From positions 818,470 through 882,469 of the forward strand of contig NW_003314340.1 of the NCBI RefSeq assembly GCF_000143415.4: 64,000 bases of DNA, given 5' to 3'. The translations under genes were made by a program, and so were the position numbers. The first letter of the stretch is position 1, and every line of letters starts with the position of its first letter. Positions 47,181 to 60,228 of this stretch are shown here, piece after piece. The DNA comes from Selaginella moellendorffii. Lineage: Eukaryota; Streptophyta; Lycopodiopsida; Selaginellales; Selaginellaceae. Under the pieces are notes generated by a model that was given only the letters and a program-made list of their open reading frames with translations, was not told the DNA's origin and ran no database searches.

Positions 47181-49610
47181 TTCGATGATTCGAAAGCAAA
47201 AAAAAAAACACTCGAGGAGAAATTCGTGCCGCTCACACGCAACCCACAAGCAAAGCAAGCCTCAAATCACGGGAGCTGGGCAGATCCAGATCCAGCAATT
47301 ATCCACCCGGGAGAGACCTCGCACCAATTTACCTCCACGAGATCTGTGTATGGCCACCACGCCAAAATCTCCCATGTCCTTGACAACGCTCACACAGTAA
47401 AATGAGAAAAAAAAAAACCCCTAGGCCTAGCAGCTTGGAGTTTTAAGCTGTCCTTTAGATTTTTTATTGGCCTCCTTTAGTTGTTCCAGACATATTCGTT
47501 GGTCCTGGGTGATCTCTCTTTAATGTTGGGTGGTGGTGTGGCTTTCCTTTCAACATCTGGTAGGAGATTTGGAAGGAGAAACTGTTCCAACGACCTCATT
47601 CATGCAAGATCATCGCATGCTCGTTTGGTGTGTTGACCAATAATTTGGTGGGAACTCTTGGCATCACAAGGGAAAATAAAACCAAAGACCGATGAGTTTA
47701 GTGAGCTTGATTTGCATAGTTTATTTAGGACAAGATTCTTACTATACAGATTATGAACATATTAGTACCGTGTGTCTGTTACATCCATCTCTCGATTCCA
47801 TACCGGAACGTTTATATTCTCTATGAACCTTACAGACTATTCGAGGATGCTCATGATTGGGATTTGCTGGACGATCTCATTAGCATCGAGCTGAGTGTGT
47901 TTTGTTTTTGGCCTCAGGATTCTTCTTGATTAGTATCAAGCAGGTGATCCTTTCATGCCACCTTGCATATGGGGATTACCCCTTGGAAGCCAGAACTGCA
48001 AATAAGATTAGGAGATTTTAACACTTACTGTTTGGGAGGGAATAATTTTTTCCCCTCCTCTTTCTTGGCAAGGGAAAATCTGCTATTATTACTTTGAAAA
48101 CGAAAATGGATTGCCCCAAAAAAGTGTTTTTTTTTTCATTATAGTCTACAATATAAAGCTCATTTTGAGGTGAATACCATGTAAAGATTAATAAAAGAAC
48201 TCAAGAATACTAAGTTAGTAAGAATAAAACTTTATGTGAGATTATGTTTTAGATTTCAAAAGTTTTATAAACTAACTTTGGCAATAGATTTATGAATTTT
48301 ATGTTAATAACCATTAAACATAATATATTTACACATGGATTTTTAAAAAATTGAGTTTGCATACTAAATATTATGTAAATAATCATTTTTCAATTGATAA
48401 GCTAATTGTGTGTATAATAATTTTGTCATAGAATATATTATGTATGCATGGGGCATGACACCTCAAACTGCCATGGAAAACTGATGCCACATCATCTCAA
48501 ACAATATGATATCACTACAGATAGCAAGGTTGTTTTTTTCATTTGAATGTAAATTTGTAATCTTTTGATTGTGATTATCTCTCCTCTCATTTCATATGGT
48601 TATGGTTTATTTCTCACTGTTTGGAAGCATATTTCAATTACAATAAATTTTAATGTAAAAAAAAGTGTTTTAATCACTCTCACAAGTGCTTCACATTTCT
48701 TGTGGCTTATTTGTACTGCAATGCCTTAATCTAGGTAGTGATCTATTAACACAGAGGCAAACATGATTAATTAAAGCATAAATGCAAAGGTAAAACATTT
48801 TTTTGGATGTTCGGGGTGTTACATGTATTAGATTTTTATGAGTAAATGGATTTTGTTATAACTGTAGTAAGATGTTCATTCCATTTTTTGCATTCCTAAT
48901 CACATGAGCATTATAGTGGTTTATTGTGTTTAGGTGTCTTATAAATTGACAATATAATGCTTTATTTCTTGAGATTTTTCATTTTTGGGCTTGAACTTCA
49001 TAATTATTACAATAATTGTGTCAAGAAGTATTGCAATGTCATGCTTGTATAGAAGTAAGTAACCAATTTATGCCCATTCCTCTCCAATACACATGTTAAT
49101 GAGTTTTTCATTCTAAATTCTTTTTATGACCAAGGAACTAATATTTTTGTGTTAGTATGAATGACATACACATGAGTACATGATTATTATTAAGTGTAAA
49201 AGCTCATATCATCTCATTGACATAGACAAATCTATAGCTTTCCCTCAATTTAGCACTCATCTATACAAGAACTTTTTCATTTGTTATAAAACCACTCACA
49301 AATTACTTTCTATACTCTCATTATGGAGAGTGTTTTAAATAAGGGGTAATGACAAATTTAACTTGTGGCATTCTTAAAATCTAGTTTTTGCACTAGAAAT
49401 ATCATGCCCAAAAACCCTAACCTAAAGTCTAAATTGTTTAAAATTCTAAAATGGAGTTGAAATTTACACAGCATAAAAAATGATATATATGGCATAAACT
49501 TAAACTTTCCTATGCATATATGGTGAGCACTAATGCATATCAATGAATAAAAAATAAGTTTTGTTCAAAATATTATTTTGTGAGTTACATATGTGTATTA
49601 TAAGAATTTA

Positions 49611-49659
<49 letters not shown>

Positions 49660-50095
49660 TTAATAGATATAATTTTTAATATACTTAACAATAATTTAAA
49701 ACTATTTATCTTCTTATAAATTAATCAAATTTTAAATGTAGTATATTTTAATTACATAATATTGTAATTATGATTATATTAATTAAGCAAGAAATTTAAA
49801 TCTGAGAATATAACAGACTCTAATAATAATTATTACTAATACATAAATAAACAGACTCTAAGTTATTTTTTAAAAATATGTTTATATTGATTTTAATAGT
49901 GTAAATATCTAGTGTAATAATTCTCTAAATTATTTTTATATATTAATTAAATTAAAAATAAAAAATTTAGTAAGATATTCATAGAATATTAGGATGGTAG
50001 AATAGGTAAATAATGTTTTTAATAAAAACTATCATATATATACTATTCAAAACTTTTGTATGATAGGTTTTGTATATTATATTAAATTATATAAA
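47181..50095. other. AT-rich, gene-free region
   Basis: Upstream region of the KONJAC-like gene to about 47.5 kb, then strongly AT-rich sequence without coding signal on either strand. It marks the border between the gene-rich part and the repeat-rich part of the window. Confidence 0.65.
49614..49656. repeat. (AT)n microsatellite
   Basis: About 21 uninterrupted AT dinucleotides. Confidence 0.95.
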
Positions 50096-50118
50096 AAAGT
50101 CTACATTTAAAATGCTAC

Positions 50119-53100
50119 TGTAATGTTCTATAGCTATAATGCCATATACTAATATTAGCATAGTGGGATTTTAATAGCCATCGGATTGATTTCAATTTGG
50201 ACTACTCGCTCTTATATAAGCTAGGGTTTTTGGGCTAATTGATATGCACATTTCCTATATTCTCTTTCTATATTCAATACACTCGCACTAGTGGGGTTAA
50301 CGAGTAGCTTTGATTGTCGCTGAGGAATGCTTGGATTTAGGATTTTTAGTTTACATTTAGCTTTTACATTATTTAGATCTCCCTTTTTTTTATAGGTTTT
50401 TCCACTTTCTTTTTTTTGTTATTTAAATCTTTGCATTGTCTAGATCTTTTTTTCCTTTTAGCATTTTTCATTTCTTTTCTTTTGCTCTTTCTTTTTTATT
50501 TCTCTTCATAGCAAAGCAATAGTCTCCTCCTCCTTTAACTTTAGACTAGCAGTTTGTGCAATTGCTTAATGCTATGTGATTGTAGTTGAACAACTAAACT
50601 CAATTGATAGTGGCATTCACAGTGTGTAATAGAACTCTTCATGCTCTTGCTACCAATCTTTGTGTTCGATTAGAGTTCTTCCATGAGAATCTTAGGGATG
50701 ATGTGTATCATTAGTTCGATCACTTCACAATGATTGCTACATATCATTCTTGGGATGATGCTCGATGTTTGCATGAGTTTCTCACATATCTGTAAAGGAT
50801 AGCACTATAGTGGTATAATAGTTTGAGCATAGCCACTCGTGAGGATTGGAGTATTCTCTTAGACATCTTCAAATGCATATTTCGACATGTTAACAATTAT
50901 GATAATGCCTTCTAATAATTATATCATCTTTATTAAGGGCCATTTAAATTGGTGATGCAATTTGGCATTTGTTTCTGAAGCCTCTTGCTTTGTGCGGAAC
51001 CAAATATGTCAAAGTAAATCAAGTTGGGAATGTTGTGGCCAGCACTTTGTCAAGATCTTGTAGGACTTGTGCATGCACTTGCTCCAGCCACCCTTGATGA
51101 TGCCCTTCATCTAACACAACATTATGAGATGTCACTTCTTTTACTTCTCACTATATATCTTTTATTTCTACTTCTTGTGGGAAATGGTTCTATTCTAATG
51201 GAGGTTGATACTGCCATTGCCCGAATTCAAGGACAAAGGCAAGGACATGGTCATGACCATGATATCTGTTGTTAAGTGTGTGATGAAGTTCGTCACACTT
51301 ATCGGTGTTATTAGCGTTTTCCAAATTAGCAACTTCCATTTTCTAGGTGGAGACCTTAGCATCAACAATGTCCTATTAGTGTTGCTGTAGTGGAAAGTTT
51401 TAACACCAAGATGTATCTAACAAACAAGGAGTCACACGAGTAGCGGAACAATCTTATGTGAATAAGTTAGTGACCCTTCCATTTTTTTTTCAAGAGTATT
51501 ATCAAGGGGTTCATTCGGTATCAGTCCATCTAGTGTTTACTTTCCAACCTCATTTTTATAACAAAATGTCTCCTTTTATTCTCTCTGTGTTAGTTGATAT
51601 AAGTTTAAGTTTATTTTCTATTGCTCGACTTGTTGCCACATATTGCCATTTGCATTTGCATCATGCAGTAGAGATAGTTTTCATTCTTTATAGCAACAAC
51701 TGTACTGTGCATAAGATAAAATAAACATGGTTATGCGTTTAGGTGATCTTGAGCTTGAATTGCAATCATTGTAGGTGGTGCTGAGTTAAGCTTTTGACCT
51801 CATCCTTGGTATAGATTGGTTGTCGCGCAATCATACCAAGTGTGATTTTGAGGTTTCTCCCCCTTGTTTTATCCTTCTTAATATTTCTTTCATTCTTTTC
51901 ACTTTTATACCTTTTCATCCCTTTGTTCCTACCTTTGTTTCCATCACTTTTATCTCTTTTTTACTTCCTTCTAAGTTTCTATCTTGTACCTTTCTTTCTT
52001 TTTCCGATCCCTCCAACAGTCTTTGTGTTGTAGTGGTTGACCAACTCATAAAGGAGTATGTTGCTCTCTTTGAATTTGGCCTATCATCTAGGGCTAAGAT
52101 TGCAACATGTCATCCTATTCCAATTGAGGATGCTTATATAATTAAGGTTCCTGTTCATCATTAATCACCTAGAGAGATCAAAATTTTATATGCCAATGTC
52201 AAAGAGATGTTGGAAAAGGGAGTTATTTAGAAGTCATGGAGTTCTTAGGCGTATGAACCTCATCTTGTGATGAAGCCTGATGGGAGTATTCATCTCTGCA
52301 TCGATTATTATCCGTTAAACGAAGTGATAATCCCAGATGTGTACCATCTTCCTCACACTATTGATCTCTTGGATCATCTAGGGAGAAATTTTTAGTTTAC
52401 CAAGTTAGATTTTGCTTCTATGTACTAATAAATACCAATGACCGAAAAAGATATCCTTAAGACTACTTTTCATATATTTTTTGGTTTGTACAAGATGTGT
52501 ATGGTTTGAACAATGCTTCAGTAACTTTCTAGTGGATGATAAATGAAGTTCTTTGCAATATACCAGAGGTGACTGTTGACTTCATTGATGATGTCTTAAT
52601 TCATTCAAAGGGGACATGGGAAGAAAATATCTATGATATTCGTAAAGTGTTGGATTGGCTATGAGAAGTTGGTTTAAAGTTCAAGTGGTCAAAGTGTGTA
52701 TTTAGGTCCAAAGACATAAATTATCTTGGGTACTATATTTCTTATGAGGGTTTGCAAGTTGATCTTGTTAAACTTATGGCTATTCTAAAGTTCCTTATTT
52801 CGAAGTGTGTGAATGTGCATTGCTTCTTGGGCAAAGTGCAATATCTTAATTGTTTTGTTGATCATCTTTCTGATCACACTACACTATTGTGAACGTTACT
52901 GAAGTGGTCAATGTCATCTTTCATCTAGTCTATAGATTGTGAGTGGGTGTTTAAGGATCTCAAAGAGCTGTTAATGACTCCTCCGGTTTTGGCGTATCCT
53001 GACTACACTCGACCTTTCATTTTGTGTGTGGATACTTCTGACATCAGTTTTGGAGGTCTGTTGATGTAAGAGAGCCCAAGTGCACCTAGTTAATGCCATC

Positions 53101-54095
53101 CTAATGCATATATTAGTTGTACATTATAGTCAACGGAGGCAAACTACTCCATGATAGAGAAGGAGTGTTTAGCAACAGGTTGGGGTTTCAAGAAATTTCA
53201 TGCATATTTACATGGTTCTTAGACATTATTAGAAGGGGAGCATACTATAGTTATTTCATTATTAAAACGAAAGAACTTGATTGGTTATATTACTTAATGG
53301 GCTTTGAAATTTAGATATATAATTTTGATATTGTTTGTCACCCAGAGAGTTCTATAGCTAATGATGATGCCCTTTCTTGAGCTCTTCTTTTTTCTTTGTT
53401 CTCTTATCATATTTCTAATAAATATGTTATTCCAGCATCTATGGATTTTTTGGACGAGGATTCATAAGTACGTGAACTTTCAGTATTCAGATTAGGAAGG
53501 TTATTTGTCATCTCTTTAGTATATATATATATAACAAGGGTGCAGAGTTTCATTGGTGCTTCACCATATAAACTCCTACATGGTCATGATCTAATACTAC
53601 TAATAGAGTTGGGTTTACCTTCGTGATTGTTGTAAGCTGCCGATACTAAGTTATGGGATCAATATTTGATGAGCATTCTTCCACTTGTTCGAGTAGAGTC
53701 TATCGAACACTTAGGTCGTATACAAATGGGATAACAACGATGCTATAACTCCCATCATCATTCACCTGTGTAGTACAAAATAGATGACTTGCTGTTAGTT
53801 TATTTTCCTCATCTTATGGTACATGGTTTATCTAAGGGGCTCTTTGCTCAATGGAAAGGTCCATATAAGGTGTTGTGGTAAGTTGGACTGAAATTTATGG
53901 GGTTCAACATGACATCCAACAAGCTGATCCTCTAGAAATTGTGCATATATAATAGCTAAAACATTTTCTACAAAGGGATTAAGAACATTTAGCACCACTT
54001 ACAAATCCACCAATGCTTCCTTATGATATTTCTTTAGATCCCAACCTATCTATGAGAGAATTTTGATGGTTATCAATCATTCCAAGAGGAGGGGA
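50119..54095 (+). mobile_element. Decayed Ty3/gypsy LTR retrotransposon
   Basis: Plus-strand remnants follow the gypsy gene order, all broken by stops and frameshifts. A gag region (about 50600-50900) has FFHENLRDDVYH and ATYHSWDDARCLHEFLTYL. Reverse transcriptase (about 52190-52700) has MKPDGSIHLCIDYYPLNEVI and VDFIDDVLIHSKG, the active-site box with F for Y. RNase H (about 52950-53300) has LLMTPPVLAYPDYTRPF then CVDTSDISFGG. An integrase C-terminal trace (LFAQWKGPYKVL, about 53845) follows; the integrase core was not found. A purine-rich tract (aagaggaggggatg, ending 54097) is the likely polypurine tract before the 3' LTR. 50138-50400 resembles parts of the downstream LTR and is a shortened 5' LTR. 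The element cannot be active. Confidence 0.8.
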
Positions 54096-55960
54096 TGACG
54101 TAAGGTCAAAATGTATAATTACAATGCTATATACAAATATTAGTATAGTGGGATTTTGGTATTTATTGGATTGATTTCAATTTGGACCACTAAAAACACT
54201 AAATTCTAAGTTTTGAGAGTGACTAAGAAGGCATTAAAGAGAGTGTGTGAGGAGTAGTGAGGGAGGGAGTATGAAGGATGGCAGTAATAACACACATGTC
54301 GTAGCAACATCACACAGGGCTCTCCTCCTTCCTCCTCTTCCTCTCTTCTTTCGAAAGAAGAATTTTTGCATTTGGATTTTGATTTCTCCCAAACGGTTGG
54401 GAGTTTTTTTATTCCTTTGACGGGGGGCTTGTAGGAGTGGAGCTTCACATCCTCCTACAACAATGCAACAAGATCTGCCACAAATCTAAAGTTCTCGCTC
54501 ACCCTTGTTGCAAGTAGGGTTTGCAAGCTTTCACAATTTGGGGCTTTCGGTTCTAAAGGGAAATCAAGTTGTGGGAGTGATTAAGGCAAGGAAGAGGGAC
54601 ATCACTAGCATCACTAGTCCTCCATTTGTTTCACCGGAGCGGCATGGCAAAAGACAAGCTTGTTTTCTCCACATATCTCTCCCATGGCATGGTTTTCACT
54701 CTTTTTCTCGATTCAACTTCATGGCTAACATTTAGGGAGTGGCAACAAGCATTTCCAGCAGTGGCACTTCATTCAACTCTACAATCCAGGAGATCTAGAT
54801 GACCCTAGCTCGCACTCTAGAATTAGGGTTCTTGGGCAGCAACTAGGGTTAGGGTTCTTGGTGGATCTATTCTAGGGCTAGGGTTGTTAGGGCTTCTAGG
54901 GTTGGCGATGGTGGGTCACTGTGGTCTTAGGAGGCTCTTAAGGTATCTCAACAGTGAACGAACAATTACAAAAACTCTAGAAATGAAGCTCTTTGCCAAG
55001 ATCTATGCGATCTTGCTTGCCTTTGACACCTGATAAAGATGGTAGTGGCCAAGGATTGGTAGAGCTAAATGTCACCTTGGGGGTGGCTTGGAGCAATTGA
55101 GACTTGAAAAAGTTCCCAGCTTTCTAGATTTTCTTTGGAAGACCATTCATAGTGTCTTGCTTTGAGGATGGTCAGGAAGGGAGGATTTTTGGATCTAGTG
55201 GCAAGGATTGTTGCCACAATTAAAACTAGTGGCAGACAAAGTTAATTCGGTATTACACACGTACAAGATTTATATATTTCTTCTCCAACACTTGTTCTAG
55301 AGCTTTACTCCCTTAGGAGAAAGTTTATGCCCTTTCTCTAGTCCCTATTATAGGGCTAGGACTCTAGTGAAGATGAGCTGACACACTTGTCCCGTGTGGG
55401 AGGCAAAGTAGTACACTCTAGCCTTGAGTTGGAGGACGTTCACACTTTGTATGGAGTTATGTGTTGGAGTATTATTGCAATTGGACACTATTTTGGCACC
55501 GAAAGCACATTGGTGGTGGAGTGCTCCGTGGCAAGTTTCGCAGGTTATGGAGCATAATAGATGGTTTCAAGCTTCGTGGTGGAGTCACCTAGGAGGCAAA
55601 CAGCCCAAAAGTAGCACTAGACGTTTGTGTTTGTAATTTTGCTACTTTCTCTAAGAATGTGCTTTCAATATTGTTTTGATCCCTTTGGGACTAGGGTAAT
55701 GTACATATATGTTTATCAATATAAACCACTTGCTTTTATGTATAAACTATGGATTTTGGGTTAATTGATATGCATATTTCCTGTATTCTCTTTCTGTATT
55801 CCATGCACTCGCACTGGTGGGGTTAAGGAGTAACTTTGATTGTCCTTGAGAAATGCTTAGATTTGGGATTTTTAGTTTATATCTAACTTTTGCATTATCT
55901 AGATCTCCCTTTTCTTCTAGTTTTTTCCATTTCCTTTTTTTTTTTGTTTAGATCTAGCTT
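54096..55960 (+). mobile_element. LTR-like segment following the gypsy element
   Basis: Starts with TGACGTAAGG right after the polypurine tract. Its first 90 bp match 50138-50205, and 55745-55960 matches 50225-50440 (for example the shared cactcgcact and ggtggggttaa-type stretch). Between these lie about 1.5 kb with no counterpart in the 5' copy; much of it recurs inverted at 58.7-59.8 kb. So either the 5' LTR has a large deletion or another element sits inside this one. Confidence 0.6.
54190..55425 (+). repeat. 1.2-kb repeat, arm 1 of an inverted pair
   Basis: Homologous, in reverse orientation, to 58715-59840. Examples are aagaaggcatta near 54228 against taatgccttctt near 59807, and ggattgttgccacaatt near 55205 against its complement near 58912. 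A conserved open frame lies on the minus strand here (54206-54448), but no protein family is recognised. Confidence 0.7.
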
Positions 55961-56111
55961 TTAGATTGTCTAGATCCCTTTCCTTTTAGCTTTTTCCATT
56001 TATTTTATTTTGCTCTTTTTTTTTAAATTTCACTTCATGGTAGAGCGATAGTCTCCTCCTTTGACTTTAAAGCAATAGTTTGTGCAATTGCTTAATGCTA
56101 TGTGATTGTAG

Positions 56112-56336
56112 TTGAACAACCAAACTCAATTAATGGCGACATTCATGGTGTGTGGTACAACTTCTCATGCTCTTGTTGCCAATCCTCATGTTCAATTGAA
56201 GTTTTTCGATGGGAATCCTGGGGATGATGTATACCATTGGTTCAATCACTTCATAGTGATTGCCACATATCATTCTTGGGATGATGCTCAACATTTACAT
56301 AAGTTTTTTATGTATCTCAAAAGAATGGCACTATAG
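56112..56336 (+). pseudogene. Second gypsy gag fragment
   Basis: Open frame reading KFFDGNPGDDVYHWFNHFIV and HSWDDAQHLHKFFMYLKRMA, a better-preserved copy of the gag remnant at 50.6-50.9 kb. It follows the LTR-like segment at the same relative distance. It ends at a stop and the similarity stops shortly after, so it is a truncated second copy. Confidence 0.7.
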
Positions 56337-57144
56337 TGGTACAATAATTTACAAGTAAAGTGATAATTAATTTTGAAATAATATTAAAAATAGCTTTAAA
56401 AGAGATAAAAGTCCTTTTTCAAATTCTTATAATACTTCATTTAAAGGCTAAATACATTGATAGTAAACAAGAGAAAAAGGAAAGACATTAACTACCTAAT
56501 TTAACTGCTATCTAGGTCTTGGGCACACAATGCACCATCAATCTGTTTGATCACCCATGAGTAGGCTGTATGAACATCTAATCTAGGATAGGTACTGGCT
56601 GAAAACTTTAGGATAGAGTCATGCTCACATCATTCTTAATTGCTACCAGGAAGATCTTCACTTTCTCAGGCTTGGCAACTTCAACATGATTGATAATGAC
56701 GTAGTCCGAGTTGCCTTGATATCTTGGATAGTGGTAGATGCTATGCAGCCAAAGGTACTTGCTCCTTGTATGACCTACAATAGGTTATGAAGCCACAGAC
56801 TAGAGGATGCACTTGCACTCAACAATGAAGACAATCGAGTATAGCTTCAAGCTACACAATTCACAATACTAATGCTAATGACAAATTTAAAGAGGCGTAA
56901 GATGCAAATACCTATTTGGGAGGATGTCCTTGGGCACTAGATCCTCAACAATTGTGAAGCTCCAAGCAGGAAATCAGTCTTGTGCAAACAAGTGTGTGGA
57001 GAAGTGGAACACATTACTCTTAAGTGCATAGAGCTTGGGAAACATAGTACGAATGAGAAAACAAACCCTCTTAGATAGAACCACTATTGCATTCTTCCTC
57101 TTGGGATTGCTCTCCAAAATTTTCCTTAGTGTTTTAACTTTTAG
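56337..57144. other. AT-rich sequence without a gene
   Basis: No coding or RNA feature supported; probably transposable-element-derived. Confidence 0.55.
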
Positions 57145-57955
57145 ATTGATGAAGTCTTTACACAATTTACATTAATTGAATAAGTGAGGCTCGGACGATC
57201 AACACTAGGTAGGAAGGCTACGCACAGACAATCTCCAATTGAATTGACTCTTTGGCCTTTCTCTTCACAAGGTGCAAACACCGAAATTTGGATAATTAAG
57301 TATTTTCTGTCACTTAAATATATTCCAGGACACTATCACTAGCAAAGGTTGGAATCTCTTTAGAACACTAAGTCAAGTTGATTGGATGCTATAAAATTGT
57401 TGAGTAACTTTCTATCAATTGGCTTTTCTATTAGTTTTGGTTTCACTACCATAAATCTATGGTTAGTTTGAGTTTAGAAAGTAAACACGTACTTTAGAGG
57501 AGTAGCAAGAACATGTTGTCCAATGATAAAGAAAAATTGTTTCTTGATTAGATTGATGAAGTTTTTACACAGTTTACATTAATCAAATAAGTGAGTTTCA
57601 AACAATCAACACTAGGCAGAAAGGCACATATAGGCAAACTCCAATCAGACTAACTCCTTGGCCTCTTTTTTCACATGGTGCATACACCCAAATTTGGATG
57701 ACTAATTTTTCTTTATTACTTAAGTATATTCCACAATAATATCATTAGTAGGGGTTAGAATCTCTCTAGAACACTAAATCAAGTAGATTGAATGCCATAA
57801 AACTATTGAGTAACTCTCTACCAATTGACTTTTTTATTAGCTTTGGTTTCACTACCATAACTCCATGGCTAGTTAAACTTCAGAAGGTAAATATGTACTT
57901 TAGAGGAATAGCAAGGAAATACTATCCAATGGTAAAGAAAAGTTATTTCCTAATT
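57145..57955. repeat. Tandem duplication of a roughly 400-bp non-coding unit
   Basis: 57145-57547 and 57548-57955 are similar over their full length. Each begins near gattgatgaagt and includes the variants of atcaacactaggcag, attggatgc/attgaatgc and tttggtttcactaccata at matching offsets. No coding capacity. Confidence 0.75.
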
Positions 57956-58714
57956 TGACCATGCCAAAGAAGACACACTACAATATACAAATTGTTTGAA
58001 AAGTTGACACCAAATGAAAAATTATACCTTCCAATGAAAATGTGCGCTTTTGTTGCACTCAATGATAAGCTCTTGAGTTTAGCCTTCCTAGACAGCCACC
58101 CAGCCCAAACCCAAGGATGCTTAACCTTAAGTATCTTAAAACCTTTAACTAATTGAAAAAAAAAGGATGCATTCTTTTCCTTTTACATTTGAACCTCTAT
58201 TGATCATCTTTCAAATTTTTCTTTTTAGTTTACAATTCACTAGCTTCTTTGCAAGTTCATGCCCTCATGAACGGAAGTTGAGAGCCACAACTCTCCTAAC
58301 AACCCCACTTTCTTGACACCCTATCAATCGAGTCGAGCCTAGTTGGAGGTAAATTGAACCTGCTAGATATTAATTTCAACATATAGTGTGATTCTTTTAG
58401 TTATTTTAGAAAATGCTTTAGTTTAGTCCTTTAGTATACACACCATTAGAACACAAAAGGTTGCAAAGTAAACCATATGAGTCCAAAAAAGTTTTATCCC
58501 TGATATGACGTTCACTCTCAAAGCACAAGTTCATACTTCCTAAGCATTACAATTAACTCTTTTAAAGACATTTTCAAACATATAGATAGGCCCAAAGTTA
58601 TGAAAAAGAAATTTGGATAAATGTTTTAAGTCCGTCTCCCCTTATGATAGAGAACCTTCTAAGGTCAAAAAAGATAATTTATGGAATTGTAAATTACCTA
58701 ACATAAGATAGCCT
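57956..58714. other. AT-rich spacer between inverted repeat arms
   Basis: No gene or known repeat recognised. Confidence 0.5.
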
Positions 58715-59840
58715 CAAGCATAATCTTTGACACCCACATGAGACAAACATGCTAGCTCATCTTTGACAAAGTCCTAACCCTTCAATAGAGATTAGGGAAA
58801 GGGCACAAACCTCCTCCTAAGGTAGAAAATTGCTCCAAAGTAAGTGTTAAAAAAGAAATGTATGGATCCCCTATGCATGTAACATTAAATTGACTCTGTC
58901 TACCACTAGCCCCAATTGTGGCAACAATCCCTGCTACTAGATTTAAAAATCCTTCCTTCCCAATTGTCCTCAAAGTAAGACACTATGTATCGTCTTCCAA
59001 AAAGAATCTAGAAAGTTGGGAATTTTTTCAAATTTCAATTGCTCTAAGTCAACCCTAGGGTGACATCCAGCACCACCAATCCTTGACTGCTACTATCTTT
59101 ATCACATGTTAAGGCAAACAAGATCACAGAAGCTCCATTTCTAGAGCTTTTACAATTATTCGTCCATTGTTGAAGTACTTTAAAAGCCTCCTAGGACCAC
59201 AGTGACCTACTAGAAGCCTTAACTACCCTAGCCCTAGAACAAGGGAACCCTAACCCTAGCTATCCAGATTTCTTATATCCCAAATCAGATTGAAACACCA
59301 TTGCTAGGAGTGCTTCTTGCCACTCCCTAGATGACAATTATGAAGTTGAATCGAGAAAAAGAGCAAAACCCAAGCTATAGAAAAGAAAAGAGGAGAAAAT
59401 AAACTTATTTTCTGCCATAGCCGCTCCAGCGAAGCTAGTGGAGGATTGGTGATGCTAGTGACATCACTCTTCCTTGCTTCAATCACTCCCAAAACTCAAT
59501 ACCCCTTTAAAACCAAAAGCATGAAGCTTGCAAACCCTAGTTGCCACTGCAACTAGGGTGAGTGAGATCTTCATATCCATGCCAGATCTCACTGCGCTGT
59601 TGTAGGTGGATATGAAGCCCACTCTTACAAGTCCCCCCGTTGAAGGAATCAAAGAAATTCCCAGCCATTTGGGAGAAATTGAAATCAAAATGTAGAAATG
59701 CTTTTTTCGAGAGAAGAGGGGAAGAAGAAGAAAAAGGAGAGCCTTGCATGATGCTGCTGTCCTCTACACTCCCTCCCTTGCTCCTCCTCACACTTTCTCT
59801 CTCTAATGCCTTCTTGCTCACTCTTGAAACTTAAAATTTA
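58715..59840 (-). repeat. 1.2-kb repeat, arm 2 of an inverted pair
   Basis: Reverse-orientation homologue of 54190-55425, with scattered indels. The open frame at 59640-59834 (+) corresponds to that at 54206-54448 (-). The two share the SFERREEEEEGGEPC- and FFERRGEEEEKGEPC-like stretches. The arms are about 3.3 kb apart and clearly diverged. Confidence 0.7.
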
Positions 59841-60228
59841 TGGTATGTGCTAAGTGCTCAAATCCAATGTTGCTTAGTTTGTTGTTGTTTTTGAAATCTC
59901 TCCTTGAGAGCAAAGGTTACAAAGGAGCTTCTGGAAGAAGAATTAAGCAGAAAAATTGATAAAGTTGCTCTAACATTACCTTCCTTGTGAGGAGGAGTTG
60001 GTAGTGACATGGTCAAAGAGTCCGCAAAATATATCATAGAGATAAGTGTGATGGCCATTCCCATAATGAGCATGGGCACTCCAACTCAATTATAGTCTCA
60101 CAGCTTGCTTAACAATGAGCTGTAGCATAATTACATGTAGTAGAGCACTATCACTAAAGCAAGTAGCAAGTGCCCATTCAGCTAGAACAAAAACAAACAA
60201 TCATTCATACTCAGTAGAAAAAACATCA

